Source: Nemopilema nomurai
Taxonomy: Eukaryota > Cnidaria > Scyphozoa > Rhizostomeae > Rhizostomatidae
Direction of reading: 5' to 3'
Assembly: GCA_003864495.1 (NCBI GenBank)
Contig: PEDN01001366.1
Span: 357,799-421,798 of the forward strand
DNA: 64,000 bases
The notes beneath the pieces are model-generated. The model had not been told where the DNA came from. It saw only the letters and a program-made list of their open reading frames with translations, and searched no databases. Below, piece by piece: positions 1-13,200 of this stretch. The stretch's first letter is position 1. Each line of letters starts with the position of its first letter. The translations under genes and the position numbers were made by a program.

Positions 1-753
1 TGGCCCAGCGTGATTGCGAGGCCTCGTAGTGGCTAAACGGTTTTCACTGCAAGGGTGCATTCGACTCGCGTGGGCAAGGCGGCGAGACTTCGATTTCTTA
101 ACATGGTGCATGCTTCTTTGTTTCTATGACTCGTTTGTATTTATAATGGCAACGGAGGATATTGATGAGGAAACCCCTTGCTCTGTTGCGAGCATGATAG
201 GTATTTTTGAGCAAAAAGGTATGGGTGCTTTTGCGTTGATATTAATAGTTTAAACCCATTGATGTGTGTCGGTGGATTTGGAAATAAGTGATCTTTCTAC
301 AGTTTATGTACTGTATTGTATGAAGAACCAAACAGACCGATGTCTACATAACATCCAGCCACAAAAATTGCAGCGTCTTGAAAGAAACGCTATATATTGT
401 TATTTACGCAAAAATCGACACACTAATTGCGACGAGTTTGCTGTTAACACTGATTGGTTCAACAAGTAACCAATCAACTTGCAGATCTAATTCCTATTGG
501 TGGATGGATCTGTTGTTTCTTGATTCGAAGAGTGCTTGTAAAATATCTCTATCTCTTGTCTTGAAAATAATCTCGAAACCCTGTCAGTTGTAAGATCCCT
601 ACCTCAGAAATTGAGTTCACCCTTGTCACATATTGAGTTTCGTTTTAAAGGGCTTCTAAAGCTCTTTGTTATAAGTATCAACGTTTATGCTATAGATGCC
701 TTCGTGTTCTGTTTTTGGTTTCCAGCAATTTAATGTTTATGTGAATTTTTCAG
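1..753. other. No gene assigned (probably intron of myosin V)
   Basis: Both strands hold only short open frames without splice signals that join to the myosin exons. Because the gene must continue to the left, this stretch is most simply intronic. No repeat or RNA gene seen. Confidence 0.5.
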
Positions 754-3700
754 CCTCCCCTGGTAACAATACTATGCGGCCAAGATCAAATACGATTGGT
801 GTTAAATATTCAGAAGAACTCACGGCCGGGAAACTGGTTAGTTTTATTTCGAAGCCCCACCTTTTAGCGATAGTAGGCGTATTGTCTGGTCAAAGTACAA
901 TATTTATACATTTTGTTCATTACTATACATTATTTTTATTCATATTATTCATTATTTTATTATACATCAAATCATTACGCTACCAAACTCTTATGAGAAG
1001 GTTTTGTATCAAGTCAATAATCTTCTATGAAATATTTTCTACTATACTTATTGTAACGTTACTTGTGCCTTTTGGGATTTTCATCTTCATGGATTCCAGT
1101 TTCTGTGAAGGATACCCCAACCATAAAGCCGCAAAATTCCAAGCTCAAGTATTTGTGATGGAAGGAATTGATATCTCGGCACGACAGTGTTTCGGAAATT
1201 CGTTTATTTGAAGAAAGAAAATTCGACCGATTTCTTTCAACGTTTATTGGATGCTTTTAAATTTGTGCTGCATCATATGATGTTTGTTTGTCAGTGGTTG
1301 TTGTTAATTTAGTGAATTGCATGTTTACAGGTTATGACGTACGCTGGTTTATTCAGAAAAAATTCAGGACAGGTGAGTTGTTTTTTCTTTTTCTTAAATG
1401 TATCTTGCTGAAAGTTGATCATCGTTGATTATCGTCATCTTTTGTGTCTGTTGATGGGGAAACTCATGTGATGTAGAACTCGTGTTTTTTTCTTGTACTA
1501 ACATTAGCTGTATGTTCCTTTGGTTGTCTTTCGTGTTTTATTTATTGCTAATGATAATCTGGCCTGCCTTTATCACATATCAAGGTTAGACACGCTTTGC
1601 CAAAAAGGCTCTTTTTGCGACTGTGACAGACAGGTTAATGTCTGTTTGTTCCATACCCCACACCCTATACGTGTCTCTTTTCTTAGTACAAGGCTCGAAA
1701 TGGGCTCACCCCTGTCCTTGTAGCCTACCCACTCACGGTTTTGTTGTTGTGCTAAGCAAGGGTTTCATTTATAGGCTGAGTCCCCCACAGAAGAAAAGCA
1801 ACCGAAAGCAGAATTGTTAAAAACATCCAAGAAGCAGAGAGGATTCCTGGAATACAAACAGGAAGCGGAAGCAGATTTGATCAACAAATTGATAGTGACT
1901 CTAGAGCCGATCATTGTTGAAAAGGAAGTTCCCGGCTTGGCAGCTCATTTGATTTTCATGGCCGTGAGATTTGTTGATAACATCAACGATGAAAGATGGA
2001 TGCAAGGTTTACTGGCAAATGCGATCAAAGGAATTCGCACAACTGTCAAGGTTTAGCTTGGAATTAACTATTTCTTAGTGAATGTATAATTGCCCTTTTG
2101 CTATGGGACGAGGTTTATCAGAATAAATCAGGTTTACACCGAAGCATGCTTACTTGCTTGCCTCCCTTAGTGTCCAAAGAGAGGCCGTTTAGCCATGGCG
2201 TAAATTTGATATGAATACGTAATATCTGACTGCAAATAGCGATTTCCTTATTCTTCGGAAACTTAAACTTTGAAATCATACCGCGGAACTCCTGTTCCCG
2301 TTAGAGAAAAAGAAATAGACCTGTTGGAGTGATTTCTTTAATTGATTAGTAAATTATTGTCTGATGAACGTATTGGCCAATTGATTGATGAATTATTGAT
2401 TGATGACAGTGTAGAGCGATTAAACTGATTCAGTTGATTGATTAATCAAAGTTTTCCCTATCCCGATCTATTATCGTGTAGGCCATGTTGTTATAATATC
2501 AGTATTTGTTTAGTTTATTCACTTAGCTGCAACTGATCGTCTTCATATTTCATTGAACCAGCGCGGTGAAGGGAATATGGAGGTTCAAGCATTTTGGCTG
2601 ACGAACACGTGTCGACTGCTGTATAATATGAAACAGTACAGCGGAGACAAGGTACTTTGACAACAACAACATTCTTCTACTGTTGGTAATTAGTGCAATC
2701 TTCTTCTCGTGGAGCTATTTGCCAAATACCTTCGAAGCCTGGCTTTTAGACATAAAGTTATTTAGCAGAGTAGCACCCCCTCTTGCTGTTCCGTTTTTTA
2801 CCAGCAGTTTTTAACCGGAGTCAACTGATAACAGACAATGCGTGTTTCACCTGATTATAGTATAATAGTTTAATACGTGGACCACAATTTCTTTTAGAAT
2901 TTTCAGACACATAACACCCCGGAACAGAACAACCAGTGTTTGCAGAATTTTGATTTGACTGAGTATCGCCAAGTGCTTACCGATGTGGCTGTCCATATTT
3001 ATCAACAATTGTTGAAGACGATCCAAGATAAAATTTCGGACCTTGTTGGTGAGTTACTCTTTTTTACTTGATATTTCAAAATGGAATGTGGTGGAAATAT
3101 TTGAGAATTAACCAGGATTCACGATTCATTAATCTGTGCAAAGGTTTACAATTAGGATTTATGATTCATCAATCTGTGCAATGGTTTACAATCAGGATTC
3201 ACGATTCATCAATCTCTGTAAAGGTTTACAATCAGGATTTATGATTCATTAATCTGTGCAAAGGTTTACAATCAGGATTTATGATTCATTAATCTGTACG
3301 AAGGTATATAATCAGGATTTATGATTCATTAATCTGTGCAAAGGTATATAATCAGGATTCACGATTCATCAATCTGTGCAAAGGTATATAATCAGGATTT
3401 TACATTCGTTCACAAGGCAAAGGTAATTAAGATTTATGATTCATCAATCCGCGCAAAGGTTTACAATCAGAATTCACGATTCATCAATCTCTGTAAAGGT
3501 ATATAAATCAGGATTTACGATTCATCAATCTGTGCAAAGGTGTTGCATATAGTCAGGGTAAAGCAGGATTCATCCATCTGTTTTCTAACATAGTGGCTAC
3601 AGTGTGAACAGAAGCCGTAAGTATTCTTCTCTCGACCACTCAAAGGGTATGGCCCCACTCAGCCTTTAAAGTTGAAGGTTTCAAGGCACCTATTTATTAA

Positions 3701-6528
3701 TATTTGTTGAACTCTAACTTGTTTCCTTATTGTTTACTCTGCTGTTTCTTTTCAGTTCCTGGCTTGTTGGAATATGAATCTATTCCCGGTGTTCTGAGCT
3801 CAAAGCCGTTCGGCCGTGGGCCTAAGTCACGTGGCAAATCAACTAGTCAAGAAACCGAGGATATAATCACCGTCAAAGACGTTACAAATAAGGTTTGAGC
3901 ATTAGCACCACACCCCCTTCTGTTGTAGAATTTCATGTACCTTCGGGCTTTGGCAGTTTAGAAATAACCGGGGGGAGGGGTGGTTGAGTTCTGTCATCGG
4001 CTTTTTCTCATCTTCTTCAAAACATTAATCGTACAGAACATCCTACTAATTTTGTACTTTAATAATCGTAACAAGCTATCAGCCAATGACTACCTAGATG
4101 TTCCTATTCGTAATTGCTTTGGTTTGGCATGAAAAGACTACCAACGGCGAAAAATGCCCCTCCCATCTCTTATGCTAACAGTGCCGCAAATTTGATAAGT
4201 TGGCGATAAGTTAAGACACATTACGACACACAATTTGGTCTTGTGGCTTGAAACGCTTTGCTTTCGTGGTCTGCTCTACAACTCCTGCAAAGAAGTTGAA
4301 TACCGATCACTTGAATAAATGCCTCCAAAAGTCTTCTCAGGTTCTTTTAACTCTTCTTTCTTCAACAGCTGTCTGCAATTCTGGCGGTTCTGAATGCTCA
4401 TTGTGTCGACATGGTGTTAATCAAACAAATATTCACTCAGGTATTTCATCAAGGCATTTGCCCTTTTAACTCTAAAATACAGTTTATTCCTTGCCATCAA
4501 CTCCTACTTCTTCTCTGATATTCGTATTTTTCCAACAATAATACTTCGTTCTTTGCTCGCATTTTGAATTGACCGAAATAACTTACATTTTTGTGTTTTT
4601 CTTTACAATTTGAATTTTTTCGCTTCCTATTAATACCTCATCAGAACTTGTTCAGCTGTTTGTCAAATATTTTACTTGTGAGATATCTGTTTACGAACGA
4701 GTGGTGTCCAATTATCTTTGCAGATAAATTATTTCATATGTGCGAGTATGTTGAATAACGTTCTCCTACGCAAGGACATGTGTCACTGGTCACGTGGTAT
4801 GCAAATCAGGTATGGTTTTCCCAATGAGGGTTTTCCTATTCTTAATCTAGAATCACGTGGTATTTCCAACTCACCTGGAGCCATCTCGAGCTTTTCAAAT
4901 TGAGAATTTATTTTATTTGTTTAGTCCAAGAATTTCAGCTTCTTGAATTCGTTAGAATATTTTTTTAGCTTGATTGCTTCTTATCCATTTAAATCATCAT
5001 TTTAATTAAATTGTCATTATTTTACATTTTTAACACTCCATTAATTTGTTAACTAATGACTAAATGATAAATGACTTTAATTTCAATGTGAAAGTGCAGT
5101 GCCAGTGGGTACCCGTTAATCATTGTTTCGCTGTTTCAGATTCAACTTAACACAGCTTGAAGAGTGGTGCCGGACTAACCAGTTAGAATCCCTTGAAATT
5201 ACGAAACCTTTAGAGCCGATCAAAGAGGCAACCCAACTACTGCAAGTTAACAAAAAGTCATTAGATGATGTGGATTCAATCCTTAGTGTCTGCTCAACGT
5301 TGAATCCTTTACAAGTAAGTAGTGATTTGAGGGATGACTGTTTGTTTAATATGATGATGGTGATGGTGTTGGTGATGGTGATGGTGATGGTGATGGTGAT
5401 GATGATGGTGATGATGATGGTGATGGTGATGGTGATGATGATAATGATGGTGATGATAGTGATGATGATGATGGTGATGATGGTGATGATGATAATGATG
5501 GTGAGGATGATAATGATGGTGATGATAGTGATGATGATGATGGTGATGATGGTGATGATGGTGATGGTGATGATGATAATGATGATGATGATGATGATGA
5601 TAATGATGGTGATGGTGATGGTGATGATGATAATGATGGTGATGATAGTGATGGTGATGATGGTGATGATGGTGATGATGATGATGGTGATGATGGTGAT
5701 GATAGTGATGATGATGATGGTGATGATGGTGATGATGGTGATGATGATGATGGTGATGATGGTGATGATGGTGATGGTGATGATGATAATGATGGTGATG
5801 ATAGTGATGATGATGATGGTGATGATGGTGATGATGGTGATGGTGATGGTGATGATGATGGTGATGATGGTGATGATGGTGATGATGGTGATGATGATGA
5901 TGGTGATGATGGTGATGATGGTGATGATGATGATGGTGATGATGGTGATGATGGTGATGGTGATGATGATAATGATGGTGATGATGGTGATGATGATGAT
6001 GGTGATGATGGTGATGATGGTGATGATGATGATGGTGATGATGGTGATGATGGTGATGGTGATGATGATAATGATAGTGATGATGATGATGGTGATGATG
6101 GTGATGATGATGATGGTGATGATGGTGATGGTGATGATGATAATGATGGTGATGATAGTGATGATGATGATGGTGATGATGGTGATGATGGTGATGGTGA
6201 TGGTGATGATGATGGTGATGATGATGATGATGGTGATGGTGATGGTGATGGTGATGGTGATGATGTGATTACCTTTGCTCTTTCTTGTCAGGTGCAAAAG
6301 ATCCTCACGATGTACACACCAGCCAACGAGTACGAACCACGTGTTCCTAGCAAGGTTATTCAGGCTGTGGTTGCCAAGGCGACAAAGCAGAGCCCAGATC
6401 CCAGCAGTTTGATGATGAACATCCAATTCACATCTCCCGTGAATTTCCCCTTTTCACCTTCAGCTGTTCAGTTTGAGAAACTTCAGATTCCAACTGTTTT
6501 GAAATTACAGAATGTCAGGATAGTCTAG
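754..6528 (+). CDS. MYO5: Myosin V heavy chain, C-terminal part (globular tail / dilute domain), 5' end outside window
   Basis: Class V myosins carry vesicles and organelles along actin; the C-terminal globular tail binds cargo adaptors and folds back on the motor. Eight in-frame exons with good splice sites: 1775-2050, 2562-2651, 2898-3048, 3756-3892, 4369-4440, 4724-4809, 5140-5314, 6292-6528 (TAG 6526-6528), about 407 residues. Landmarks of the dilute domain appear in order: [94 protein letters not shown]-like end. Two further exons are tentative: 754-836 and 1331-1372 have acceptor and donor signals and keep one open frame into 1775, but their protein has no landmark I recognise. Motor, IQ and most coiled-coil regions lie left of the window. 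A canonical AATAAA follows at 6586-6591. Confidence 0.93.
3115..3575. repeat. 40-bp minisatellite in a myosin V intron
   Basis: About eleven head-to-tail copies of a 40-bp unit (core ATTCATCAATCTGTGCAAAG followed by a variable TTTACAATCAGGATT-type half). Copies differ at a few positions (TTTACA or TATATA in the middle; ACGATT or ATGATT at the end), so the array is old enough to have diverged. It lies between the exons ending at 3048 and starting at 3756. Confidence 0.9.
5349..6265. repeat. (GATGAT[GGT/AAT])n trinucleotide array, about 0.9 kb, in the last myosin V intron
   Basis: Nearly pure GAT/GGT triplets with scattered AAT and AGT, arranged in longer higher-order blocks that recur. The two strands give long open frames only because the repeat is triplet-based (Met/Val on +, Ile/Thr on -); neither is a protein. 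The array stops about 26 bases before the acceptor at 6291, so branch point and pyrimidine tract must fit in that gap. Confidence 0.95.
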
Positions 6529-6585
6529 CTGCGTACTCATATTTTCAGTAAGATTTCCTATGAAATTTTTGTAATCATTTCAGAT

Positions 6586-6591
6586 AATAAA
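6586..6591 (+). terminator. Poly(A) signal AATAAA of the myosin V gene
   Basis: Exact AATAAA hexamer 58 bases after the TAG stop of the myosin V gene, in AT-rich sequence. Position and motif fit a 3' end signal; no transcript evidence is available. Confidence 0.6.
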
Positions 6592-7275
6592 CAAAAATTT
6601 TTTCCTTTACCATGAATACCTGAGGACACTAGAAAAAGAATAGATTTCAATATACCGGAACCTTTCGTTCTGCATGTGACAACGTGATTCACTAGAGTTT
6701 ATTATTGTTTAAATGTTACACACGAGTTGGTTTCTTAACGGTTGTTGACTGATCTAATCTTAAGTCAAAGATCTTCACTACCAACGTTTCTTACTAGATA
6801 CAAGGCTATGAGAATTTGGATGATCATGTCACTGGCAAGAAACTGACATTTATGCCACTTCCATCATCTAAGAGCAACTGACGCCATAGATTTATAGGCC
6901 CCAAGCGGAAGCATGAAGTTTATTTCTCTTATAATTATTTTTCAATTATATACATGAGGTTTTTATTCTACCATGCTAGCCGATGTTTAAAGGAATAGTT
7001 GACATTTCTGCTCTAGTTGAACATATTAAATAGTTGACAAATAAAATGCAATTTTAACTAACTAAGATATCTGCAGTAGCCGATTCAAACTGGTTTAGAC
7101 CTATCGTAACAAGTTAAAAAAATGTTCTTTCAAGCCACAAAGCTCCAACCGTACGCTTGAAAATTGTCAGCCTGTACGTCACTAAAACAACAAGGCGAAA
7201 CATTGACTCACTCTATCCTATTATTTGTTAATTTGGCATTTTCTCTACCAGTTTTGTTTTCACCAAAAAAGGACC
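6592..7275. other. Intergenic spacer between myosin V and the satellite array
   Basis: AT-rich unique sequence with no exon-like open frame, repeat or RNA gene that I could identify. Confidence 0.5.
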
Positions 7276-10200
7276 TACATGTCGAGTACTATCAAAAACA
7301 ATCATTATGAGATGTTGCACTTGATTATATTTGCAGTAGTTTTGTAGAAACAGCCATTTCGAAGGATGGCGTTCTTGCGCAAAAAGCAAGGCTATAGCCT
7401 TGCAAAATGACCATTTTTGCGCCAACTTTCTTTTCGCTCAACAATAATCTATATGTGCAATACTATCAAAAACAAGCATTTTGAGGTGTTGCACTTGATT
7501 ATATTTGCAGTAGTTTTGTAGAAACAGCCATTTCTAAGGATGGCGTTCTTGCGCAAAAAGCAAGGCTATAGCCTTGCAAAATGACCATTTTTTGGTCAAA
7601 TTTTTTTTCTCTCAAAAATAACCTATATGTGCAGTACTATCAAAAACAAACATTTTGAGGTGTTGCACTTGATTATATTCGCAGTAGTTTTGTAGAAACA
7701 GCCATTTCTAAGGATGGCGTTCTTGCGCAAAAAGCAAGGCTATAGCCTTGCAAAATGATCATTTTTGGGTCAAATTTTTTTTCTCTCAAAAATAATCTAT
7801 ATGTGCAGTACTATCAAAAACAAACATTTTGAGGTGTTGCACTTGATTGTATTCGCAGTAGTTTTGTAGAAACAGCCATATCGAAGGATGGCGTTCTTGC
7901 GCAAAAAGCAAGGCTATAGCCTTGCAAAATGACCATTTTTGGGTCAAATTTTTTTTTCGCTCAAAAATAATCAACATGTGCAGTACTATGAAAAACAAAC
8001 ATTTTGAGGTGTTGCACTTGATTATATTCGCAGTAGTTTTGTAGAAACAGCCTTTTCTAAGGATGGTGTTCTTGCGCAAAAAGCAAGGCTATAGCCTTGC
8101 AAAATGACCATTTTTGGGTCAAATTTTTTTTCGCTCAAAAATAATCTATATGTGCAGTACTATCAAAAACAAACATTTTGAGGTGTTGCACTTGATTATA
8201 TTCGCAGTAGTTTTGTAGAAACAGCCATTTCGAAGGATGGCGTTCTTGCGCAAAAAGCAAGGCTATAGCCTTGCAAAATGACCATTTTTGCGCCAACTTT
8301 CTTTTCACTCAAAAATAATCTATATGTGCAATACTATCAAAAACAAGCATTTTGAGGTGTTGCACTTGATTATATTTGCAGTAGTTTTGTAGAAACAGCC
8401 ATTTCTAAGGATGGCGTTCTTGCGCAAAAAGCAAGGCTATAGCCTTGCAAAATGACCATTTTTGGGTCAAATTTTTTTTCTCTCAAAAATAATCTATATG
8501 TGCAGTACTATCAAAAACAAACATTTTGAGGTGTTGCACTTGATTATATTCGCAGTAGTTTTGTAGAAACAGCCATTTCTAAGGATGGAGTTCTTGCGCA
8601 AAAAGCAAGGCTATAGCCTTGCAAAATGATCATTTTTGGGTCAAATTTTTTTTCTCTCAAAAATAATCTATATGTGCAGTACTATCAAAAACAAACATTT
8701 TGAGGTGTTGCACTTGATTGTATTCGCAGTAGTTTTGTAGAAACAGCCATATCGATGGATGGCGTTCTTGCGCAAAAAGCAAGGCTATAGCCTTGCAAAA
8801 TGACCATTTTTGGGTCAGATTTTTTTTCTCTCAAAATAATCTATATGTGCAGTACTATTAAAAACAATCATTTTGAGGTGTTGCACTTGATTATATTTGC
8901 AGTAGTTTGATGGAAACAGCCATTTCGAAGGATGGCGTTCTTGCGCAAAAAGCAAGGCTATAGCCTTGCAAAATGACCATTTTTGGGTCAGATTTTTTTT
9001 CTCTCAAAAATAATCTATATGTGCAGTACTATTAAAAACAATCATTTTGAGGTGTTGCACTTGATTATATTTGCAGTAGTTTTGATGGAAACAGCCATTT
9101 CGAAGGATGGCGTTCTTGCGCAAAAAGCAAGGCTATAGCCTTGCAAAATGACCATTTTTGGGTCAGATTTTTTTTCTCTCAAAAATATCTATATGTGCAG
9201 TACATTAAAAACAATCATTTTGAGGTGTTGCACTTGATTATATTTGCAGTAGTTTTGAAGAAACAGCCATATCGAAGGATGGCGTTCTTGCGCAAAAAGC
9301 AAGGCTATAGCCTTGCAAAATGACCATTTTTGGGTCAGATTTTTTTTCTCTCAAAAATAATCTATATGTGCAGTACTATCAAAAACAAACATTTTGAGGT
9401 GTTGCACTTGATTGTATTCGCAGTAGTTTTGTAGAAACAGCCATATCGATGGATGGCGTTCTTGCGCAAAAAGCAAGGCTATAGCCTTGCAAAATGACCA
9501 TTTTTGGGTCAAATTTTTTTTCTCTCAAAAATAATCTATATGTGCAGTACTATTAAAAACAATCATTTTGAGGTGTTGCACTTGATTATATTTGCAGTAG
9601 TTTTGAAGAAACAGCCATATCGAAGGATGGCGTTCTTGCGCAAAAAGCAAGGCTATAGCCTTGCAAAATGACCATTTTTGTGCCAACTTTTTTTTCGCTC
9701 AAAAATAATCTATATGTGCAGTACTATCAAAAACAATCATTATGAGATGTTGCACTTGATTATATTTGCAGTAGTTTGATGGAAACAGCCATTTCGAAGG
9801 ATGGCGTTTTTGCGCAAAAGGCAAGGCTATAGCCTTGCAAAATGACCATTTTTGGGTCAAGTTTTTTTTTCGCTCAAAAATAATCTATATGTGCAGTACT
9901 ATGAAAAACAAACATTTTGAGGTGTTGCACTTGATTATATTCGCAGTAGTTTTGTAGAAACAGCCTTTTCTAAGGATGGTGTTCTTGCGCAAAAAGCAAG
10001 GCTATAGCCTTGCAAAATGACCATTTTTGGGTCAGATTTTTTTTCTCTCAAAAATAATCTATATGTGCAGTACTATTAAAAACAATCATTTTGAGGTGTT
10101 GCACTTGATTATATTTGCAGTAGTTTTGAAGAAACAGCCATATCGAAGGATGGCGTTCTTGCGCAAAAAGCAAGGCTATAGCCTTGCAAAATGACCATTT

Positions 10201-13200
10201 TTGTGCCAACTTTTTTTTCGCTCAAAAATAATCTATATGTGCAGTACTATCAAAAACAATCATTATGAGATGTTGCACTTGATTATATTTGCAGTAGTTT
10301 GATGGAAACAGCCATTTCGAAGGATGGCGTTTTTGCGCAAAAGGCAAGGCTATAGCCTTGCAAAATGACCATTTTTGGGTCAAGTTTTTTTTCTCTCAAA
10401 AATAATCTATATGTGCAGTACTATCAAAAACAATCATTTTGAGGTGTTGCACTTGATTATATTTGCAGTAGTTTTGAAGAAACAGCCATATCGAAGGATG
10501 GCGTTCTTGCGCAAAAAGCAAGGCTATAGCTTGCAAAATGACCATTTTTGTCAACTTTTTTTCGCTCAAAAATAATCTATATGTGCAGTACTATCAAAAA
10601 CAATCATTATGAGATGTTGCACTTGATTATATTTGCAGTAGTTTGATGGAAACAGCCATTTCGAAGGATGGCGTTTTTGCGCAAAAGGCAAGGCTATAGC
10701 CTTGCAAAATGACCATTTTTGGGTCAAGTTTTTTTTCTCTCAAAAATAATCTATATGTGCAGTACTATTAAAAACAATCATTTTGAGGTGTTGCACTTGA
10801 TTATATTTGCAGTAGTTTTGAAGAAACAGCCATATCGAAGGATGGCGTTCTTGCGCAAAAAGCAAGGCTATAGCCTTGCAAAATGACCATTTTTGTGCAA
10901 CTTTTTTTTCGCTCAAAATAATCTATATGTGCAGTACTATCAAAAACAATCATTATGAGATGTTGCACTTGATTATATTTGCAGTAGTTTTGATGGAAAC
11001 AGCCATTTCGAAGGATGGCGTTTTGCGCAAAAGGCAAGGCTATAGCCTTGCAAAATGACCATTTTTGGGTCAAGTTTTTTTTTCGCTCAAAAATAATCTA
11101 TATGTGCAGTACTATGAAAAACAAACATTTTGAGGTGTTGCACTTGATTATATTCGCAGTAGTTTTGTAGAAACAGCCTTTTCTAAGGATGGTGTTCTTG
11201 CGCAAAAAGCAAGGCTATAGCCTTGCAAAATGACCATTTTTGTACCAACTTTTTTTTCGCTCAAAAATAATCTATATGTGCAGTACTATGAAAAACAAAC
11301 ATTTTGAGGTGTTGCACTTGATTATATTCGCAGTAGTTTTGTAGAAACAGCCTTTTCTAAGGATGGCGTTCTTGCGCAAAAAGCAAGGCTATAGCCTTGC
11401 AAAATGACCATTTTTGGGTCAAATTTTTTTTCTCTCAAAAATAATCTATATGTGCAGTACTATCAAAAACAAACATTTTGAGGTGTTGCACTTGATTATA
11501 TTTGCAGTAGTTTTGAAGAAACAGCCATTTCGAAGGTTGGCGTTCTTGCGCAAAAAGCAAGGCTATAGCCTTGCAAAATGACCATTTTTGGGTCAAATTT
11601 TTTTCTCTCAAAAATAATCTATATGTGCAGTACTATCAAAAATAATCATTTTGAGGTGTTGCACTTGATTATATTTGCAGTAGTTTTGAAGAAACAGCCA
11701 TATCGAAGGATGGCGTTCTTGCGCAAAAAGCAAGGCTATAGCCTTGCAAAATGACCATTTTTGGGTCAAATTTTTTTTCTCTCAAAAATAATCTATATGT
11801 GCAGTACTATCAAAAACAAACATTTTGAGGTGTTGCACTTGATTATATTCGCAGTAGTTTTGTAGGAACAGCCATTTCGAAGGATGTCGTTTTTGCGCAA
11901 AAGGCAAGGCTATAGCCTTGCAAAATGACCATTTTTGGCAACTTCCTTTTCGCTCAAAAATAATCTATATGTGCAGTACTATGAAAAACAAACATTTTGA
12001 GGTGTTGCACTTGATTATATTTGCAGTAGTTTTGTAGAAACAGCCTTTTCTAAGGATAGTGTTCTTGCGCAAAAAAGCAAGGCTATAGCCTTGCAAAATG
12101 ACCATTTTTAGGTCAAATTTTTTTTCTCTCAAAAAAAATCTATATGTGCAGTACTTTTAAAAACAATCATTTTGAGGTAATGCACTTGATTATATTTGAA
12201 GTAGTTTTGAAGAAACAGCCATATCGAAGGATGGCGTTCTTGCGCAAAAAGCAAGGCTATAGCCTTGCAAAATGACCATTTTTGGGTCAAATTTTTTTTC
12301 TCTCAAAAATAATCTATATGTGCAGTACTATCAAAAACAATCATTTTGAGGTGTTGCACTTGATTATAATTGCAGTAGTTTTGAAGAAACAGCCATATCG
12401 AAGGATGGCGTTCTTGTAGGAACAGCCATTTCGAAGGATGGCGTTTTTGCGCAAAAGGCAAGGCTATAGCCTTGCAAAATGACCATTTTTGCGCCAACTT
12501 TTTTCGCTCAAAAATATCTATATGTGCATACTATGAAAAACAAACATTTTGAGGTGTTGCACTTGATTATATTTGCAGTAGTTTTGTAGAAACAGCCTTT
12601 CGAAGGATAGTGTTCTTGCGCAAAAAAGCAAGGCTATAGCCTTGCAAAATGACCATTTTTAGGTCAAATTTTTTTTCTCTCAAAAACAATCTATATGTGC
12701 AGTACTTTTAAAAACAATCATTTTGAGGTGTGCACTTGATTATATTTGAAGTAGTTTTGAAGAAACAGCCATCGAAGGATGGCGTTCTTGCGCAAAAAGC
12801 AAGGCTATAGCCTTGCAAAATGACCATTTTTGGGTCAAATTTTTTTCTCTCAAAAATAATCTATATGTGCAGTACTATCAAAAACAATCATTTTGAGGTG
12901 TTGCACTTGATTATAATTGCAGTAGTTTTGAAGAAACAGCCATATCGAAGGATGGCGTTCTTGCGCAAAAAGCAAGGCTATAGCCTTGCAAAATGACCAT
13001 TTTTGGGTCAAATTTTTTTTCTCTCAAATAATCTATATGTGCATACTATCAAAAACAATCATTTTGAGGTGTTGCACTTGATTATATTTGCAGTAGTTTT
13101 GAAGAACAGCCATTCGAAGGATGGCGTTCTTGCGCAAAAAGCAAGGCTATAGCCTTGAAAAATGACCATTTTTGGGTCAAATTTTTTTTCTCTCAAAAAT

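Noticed and set aside
5116..6426. Open frames of 381 (+) and 436 (-) residues
   Set aside because: They consist of Met/Val or Ile/Thr translation of a GAT/GGT triplet repeat inside a myosin intron.
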